Assembly (NCBI GenBank): GCA_963664255.1
Contig: OY760938.1
Location: 620,001 to 684,000 of the forward strand
Length of the DNA stretch: 64,000 bases
Direction: 5' to 3'
From: G963663775 sp963664255
GTDB lineage: Bacteria > Bacillota > Clostridia > Oscillospirales > Butyricicoccaceae
In this document: one piece after another, positions 61,107 through 64,000 of the stretch
How the letters are laid out: every line of letters begins with the position of its first letter
How positions within the stretch are numbered: position 1 is the first letter of the stretch
Translations under genes and position numbers: made by a program
Notes under the pieces: model-generated
Database searches by the model: none
Told to the model about the DNA's origin: nothing
The model's input: only the letters and a program-made list of their open reading frames with translations

Positions 61107-63257
61107 TCAATATTCAAATTGCTTCACCAAGCGGCCAAGCGTTTCTGCCTGCTGCTCCATTTCCTTGCCGGTTGCAGCAGATTCCTCTGCCGCAGCTGTG
61201 TTGTTTTCCACAACATGGGCAATCTGATTGATGCCCTGCACCACCTGCGAAACGGATTCCGACTGCTGTTCGGTTGCCTGCGAAATGTCTTCGACAATCG
61301 CCACCACTTCATTGGTTCCATTTACCACTTCTTCCAAAGCAGTTCCCACCATTGTGGTCATATTATTGCCATTCTGCACAGCAGCGAGTGCCTTTTGAAT
61401 CAATGCTTCGGTTGTTTTTGCAGCTTCTGATGATTTGGTTGCCAAATTGCGCACTTCATCCGCCACCACAGCAAATCCCTTGCCTGCTTCGCCGGCACGT
61501 GCCGCCTCAACCGCTGCGTTGAGCGCCAAAATATTCGTCTGGAATGCAATGGCATCAATCGTACCAATGATGTTGCTGATTTGGTTGGATGCAGAAGAGA
61601 TTTCTTCCATTGCCGCCTGCAATTCACGCATTTTCTGGTCAGACTCACCCAATTTCTCATTGGTCTGGTTTGCCTTATCCTTTGCATAGACGGCTTTTTC
61701 TGCAGTATGTGTGACTTGACCGGAAATCGAATCAATCGTGGTGGTCAAATTGGAAATCGCATCCGCTTGTGCCGTTGCACCTTGCGCAAATGTGAAAGAG
61801 GATGCTGCAATCAGCTTTGCGTGGCTGGATACCTCGGTTGCACTATGTGTAATGTTGGAAACCGTGCCCACCAAACTGCTCTGAATCTTAAGCAGTGCCG
61901 CCTGAATACGTGCAAATTCGCCCACATATTCACATTCTAATTTAAAGGTCAAGTCGCCCTTAGAAATCTGGTCGAGTGCTCCGCAGATTTCGTCGATATA
62001 GCGCATATATTCCTTCAATCTATCCACAATGCGTGACATTGCTGTGGATAACATACCAATTTCATCATTTGTAGTGCACAAAACCTGCAAATCCACTTCG
62101 CCATCCGCCATGCGGTTGGCAGTGGCTGCAAACTCTGCGATGGGCTTAAACATATGCCGTCCCAACAGCACGACCAGCGCGGTCAATACAGCTAGAATCC
62201 CCAAAAACACCAACAAAATATTCCGCTGCAGTGCAGAAATGGCGCTCATGTAGGTATCGAGTGTCGTGCCATACACAATTTTCCATCCCGTTGTTTGTCC
62301 TAAGACGGTAATGCCCACTGCATTTGCATCTTGGAAATCAAAGCTATTGATTTTCGGTTTGGCAGCTCCTTGCGTGTTCTCTTCCGGCGGCTGTACCTCT
62401 TCAACAGAACTGATGAGTGCCTGATGGATACCGGCATCCGCCATGCTCTGGTTCTGCAAGTCGCCATTTGGATGATAGAGAATCGTTCCGCTGTCCGAAA
62501 GCACCATCAAGAAATTATCATTCGTAGAATAGGATTCGCCCAGCGTCTGCAAAAATTCCATGGAAATATCCATGCCCACAACGCCCAGCATTTGGTCGCT
62601 TCCCTTCTCATACACAGCGCCAATGATACTAATCATGTTCGTGCCGGTGACAATGTCCTCATAGGGGTCAGAAATGCTGACATCCCCCCCATTGTCCATC
62701 AATTTTGCATACCACGGGCGGGTTGTCATGTCATAATCTGATATTTTTTCAAACCCCGCGTTCAGGTCGCTCAGATTTTCCAGTGTTTTTGTTTTTTTGT
62801 CCGCTACCCATGTGCTCATGATTCTGTCTGTATTGTCCCCCATAAAGCGCATTAAGTAGTCAAACACCGCTTGCTGCGCCTCATCGCCGCTCTGTACAGC
62901 AGTGGCTTGTCCGCCGCTGGCAGTTCCCGCCGCGGCAGGTGTCGTGCCCCAATCTTGGAACATTTGCTCAATTTTCGGATCATGCTTCAACACGGAGATT
63001 TGCGCGATATATTCCGCGAAATGGCTGTCGATTTCGGAAGCAACCGCCTGTGCACGGCTATCCATCAAATAGTCCGACTGCATCGTGACGGCAGATTTTG
63101 CACTGTGAATAACCAGCATATAGATACAGACCAAAGATAAAAATGTGGGTAAAACCGTGAACAACAGCGTTTTTTTCAACAATCCACCATGTAACGCACC
63201 AGTTTTCGCCTTTTGCCGATGCTCGCCCCGCTTTTTTTTCTGTTTTTCTCTTTTCAT
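61107..63257 (-). CDS. Methyl-accepting chemotaxis protein with dCache sensor
   Basis: 716 residues from the ATG at 63257 (GGGAAGTGATTCG upstream). Basic cytoplasmic tail, membrane helix (about 30-52), extracellular dCache domain (about 60-335; the segments SDYDMTTRPWYAKLM and GVVGMDISME are typical amine/amino-acid Cache sequences), second helix (about 345-365), HAMP, then the MCP signalling domain with intact tip AFQTNILALNAAVEAARAGEAGKGFAVVADEVRNLA and a C-terminal QQAETLGRLVKQFEY. A normal membrane chemoreceptor. Its tip is close to that of the fragment fused to IolE at 42601. Confidence 0.95.
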   Translation of the reverse strand: MKREKQKKKRGEHRQKAKTGALHGGLLKKTLLFTVLPTFLSLVCIYMLVIHSAKSAVTMQSDYLMDSRAQAVASEIDSHFAEYIAQISVLKHDPKIEQMFQDWGTTPAAAGTASGGQATAVQSGDEAQQAVFDYLMRFMGDNTDRIMSTWVADKKTKTLENLSDLNAGFEKISDYDMTTRPWYAKLMDNGGDVSISDPYEDIVTGTNMISIIGAVYEKGSDQMLGVVGMDISMEFLQTLGESYSTNDNFLMVLSDSGTILYHPNGDLQNQSMADAGIHQALISSVEEVQPPEENTQGAAKPKINSFDFQDANAVGITVLGQTTGWKIVYGTTLDTYMSAISALQRNILLVFLGILAVLTALVVLLGRHMFKPIAEFAATANRMADGEVDLQVLCTTNDEIGMLSTAMSRIVDRLKEYMRYIDEICGALDQISKGDLTFKLECEYVGEFARIQAALLKIQSSLVGTVSNITHSATEVSSHAKLIAASSFTFAQGATAQADAISNLTTTIDSISGQVTHTAEKAVYAKDKANQTNEKLGESDQKMRELQAAMEEISSASNQISNIIGTIDAIAFQTNILALNAAVEAARAGEAGKGFAVVADEVRNLATKSSEAAKTTEALIQKALAAVQNGNNMTTMVGTALEEVVNGTNEVVAIVEDISQATEQQSESVSQVVQGINQIAHVVENNTAAAEESAATGKEMEQQAETLGRLVKQFEY

Positions 63258-63471
63258 ACGAATCACTTCCCTATCTACAACTTAACATTTGTAATTATAT
63301 TATACGATATTTTCCTAAAATGTAAAGCTGTTATTTGTTTTGTAAGGGGAAATTTGTGAAATTCTATCATTTTTTCTGTGCCGCATCTAAAAACCTTCTT
63401 TTTTAAAGCGACTGCTTCTTTCACATCAAACCATATCGCTTGCGCGCTGCGTATATATTCCAAAACCGCTC

Positions 63472-63502
63472 AAAAAAACAGGAACAGCCAGCAAGCTGCT
63501 CC
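63472..63502 (-). terminator. Terminator of the DUF2798-type gene
   Basis: On the minus strand GGAGCAGC, 6-nt loop, GCTGTTCC, then TG and seven T, located 38 nt after the stop codon at 63540. Confidence 0.8.
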
Positions 63503-63539
63503 CATTTTTACAAACATTTTGTAAGGTTTATATGTTGCT

Positions 63540-64000
63540 TTATGCATTTTCTGATAGACGCAGCTGCGAAAACAAAAATCGGATGATAGGTCCTGCAACC
63601 AATAATTGCAGGGGAAGTGCCATCACAAAATTCACCGGAATATTTTTTATCCATACCGCAAAAAGCTGCTTTGAAAAGCCGACCGCTTCCACTGCACCAT
63701 ACAAGGACATCAAGATGACCATACCGCATACCATGCAGGAGGAAATCGCCATTATCTTTTTCAAAGGCGCAGAATGGGGTTTTACAATGGAAAATGCAAT
63801 TTTTTTCGCCGTTTTCGAAACAATAAACCAATCACAGACCAAGGCAACCACATATGCAATCGGAAAGCCCACCACGACCTCCCGCAGCATTTCTCTTGAA
63901 AAACCCATATGTAACCCCACATTGTAAATACTCATGAACAATACCATAAAGGCACACATCATAAGTGTGAAAATAAAGCTTTCTTTTTTTGTTTTTGGCA
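63540..64000 (-). CDS. DUF2798-type small membrane protein (start one base outside window)
   Basis: The minus strand begins TGCCAAAAAC at the window edge, which would be the last two bases of an ATG, so the protein starts MPKTKKESFIFTLMMCAF and only the first base is missing: about 153 residues. Four hydrophobic helices in two similar halves (MVLFMSIYNVGLHMGFS...FPIAYVVALVCDWFIV and MVILMSLYGAVEAVGFS...IPVNFVMALPLQLLV) are the hallmark of DUF2798. Function unknown. Ends with a good terminator. Confidence 0.82.
   Translation of the reverse strand, partial: PKTKKESFIFTLMMCAFMVLFMSIYNVGLHMGFSREMLREVVVGFPIAYVVALVCDWFIVSKTAKKIAFSIVKPHSAPLKKIMAISSCMVCGMVILMSLYGAVEAVGFSKQLFAVWIKNIPVNFVMALPLQLLVAGPIIRFLFSQLRLSENA

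Noticed and set aside
63275..63463. 62-residue minus-strand reading frame between the chemoreceptor and the DUF2798 gene
   Set aside because: No ribosome site, AT-rich intergenic composition and it reads into the 5' region of the chemoreceptor gene.
1..64000. CRISPR array, rRNA or tRNA genes
   Set aside because: No regularly spaced direct repeats and no tRNA or rRNA signature sequences were seen on reading both strands.

Overview
The window looks like the chromosome of a motile, anaerobic, low-to-mid GC Firmicute of class Clostridia, probably a gut Oscillospiraceae/Butyricicoccaceae-type organism. The reasons are the HPr-type PTS, AGGAGG ribosome sites, [FeFe]-hydrogenase-like protein, chemoreceptors with a CheW fusion, many c-di-GMP proteins and no respiratory genes. 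The family assignment is inference; no rRNA or tRNA gene is visible to fix the taxon.

Layout. (1) 1-2906, minus: a phosphorelay operon (receiver-histidine kinase hybrid, receiver protein, receiver-HDOD protein cut by the window edge). (2) 3125-9081, minus: one fructose PTS operon fruR-fruK-IIBC-IIA-ptsH-ptsI, with a good promoter, repeated TCGTTT boxes and a terminator. (3) 9415-18480: a c-di-GMP island with four GGDEF proteins of different architecture (dCache-HAMP-PAS-GGDEF-EAL, PAS-GGDEF, PAS-GGDEF-HD-GYP, 7TM-GGDEF) and an iron-type alcohol dehydrogenase overlapping the HD-GYP gene. (4) 18546-21179: a TetM-like ribosomal GTPase fused to a YacP/Rae1-type NYN endonuclease domain, the most striking protein here. 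(5) 21189-34336: a Ter stress/tellurite-type locus. A minus-strand metabolite module (CitE-like, StiP-type PRTase, PRTase-TRSP) is divergent from a plus-strand operon (YceG, TelA, three TerD paralogues, a Ca-type P-ATPase, a HAD phosphatase). A DUF445 membrane protein is inserted in it. (6) 34470-41346: a chemoreceptor with an unusual C-terminal sensor, MnmM-type methyltransferase, a small unknown protein, SH3-NlpC/P60 hydrolase, SEC-C protein, lone CheY-like receiver and a pentapeptide-repeat K+ channel.

(7) 41468-45554 is a decayed carbohydrate (inositol-like) catabolic locus. It holds a frameshifted, doubly truncated sodium/solute symporter, an IolE fragment fused in frame to a chemoreceptor tail, a phage-type D12 adenine methylase fragment with an internal stop, an AraC regulator with a nonsense codon and no DNA-binding domain, and a Gfo/Idh oxidoreductase with a large in-frame deletion. 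(8) 45705-53335: an [FeFe]-hydrogenase-like protein, a soluble two-Cache-CheW fusion behind a long leader, thiE-thiD behind a leader with an early terminator, a GNAT acetyltransferase and RadC. (9) 53384-59895: uvrB-uvrA convergent with prfC. (10) 60007-64000, minus: an Smr-like protein, a Ser/Thr-rich low-complexity protein, a Cache chemoreceptor and a DUF2798-type membrane protein that starts one base outside the window.

Common threads are environmental sensing (two-component, chemotaxis, c-di-GMP), stress and ribosome protection, and a PTS-centred sugar economy. A 71-bp repeat occurs twice (44040-44110 and 51670-51740), once in the decayed locus and once in the thiE leader. No CRISPR array, rRNA, tRNA, complete insertion sequence or complete prophage was seen. 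All functional calls come from reading the translated sequence against remembered families; no database search was run.
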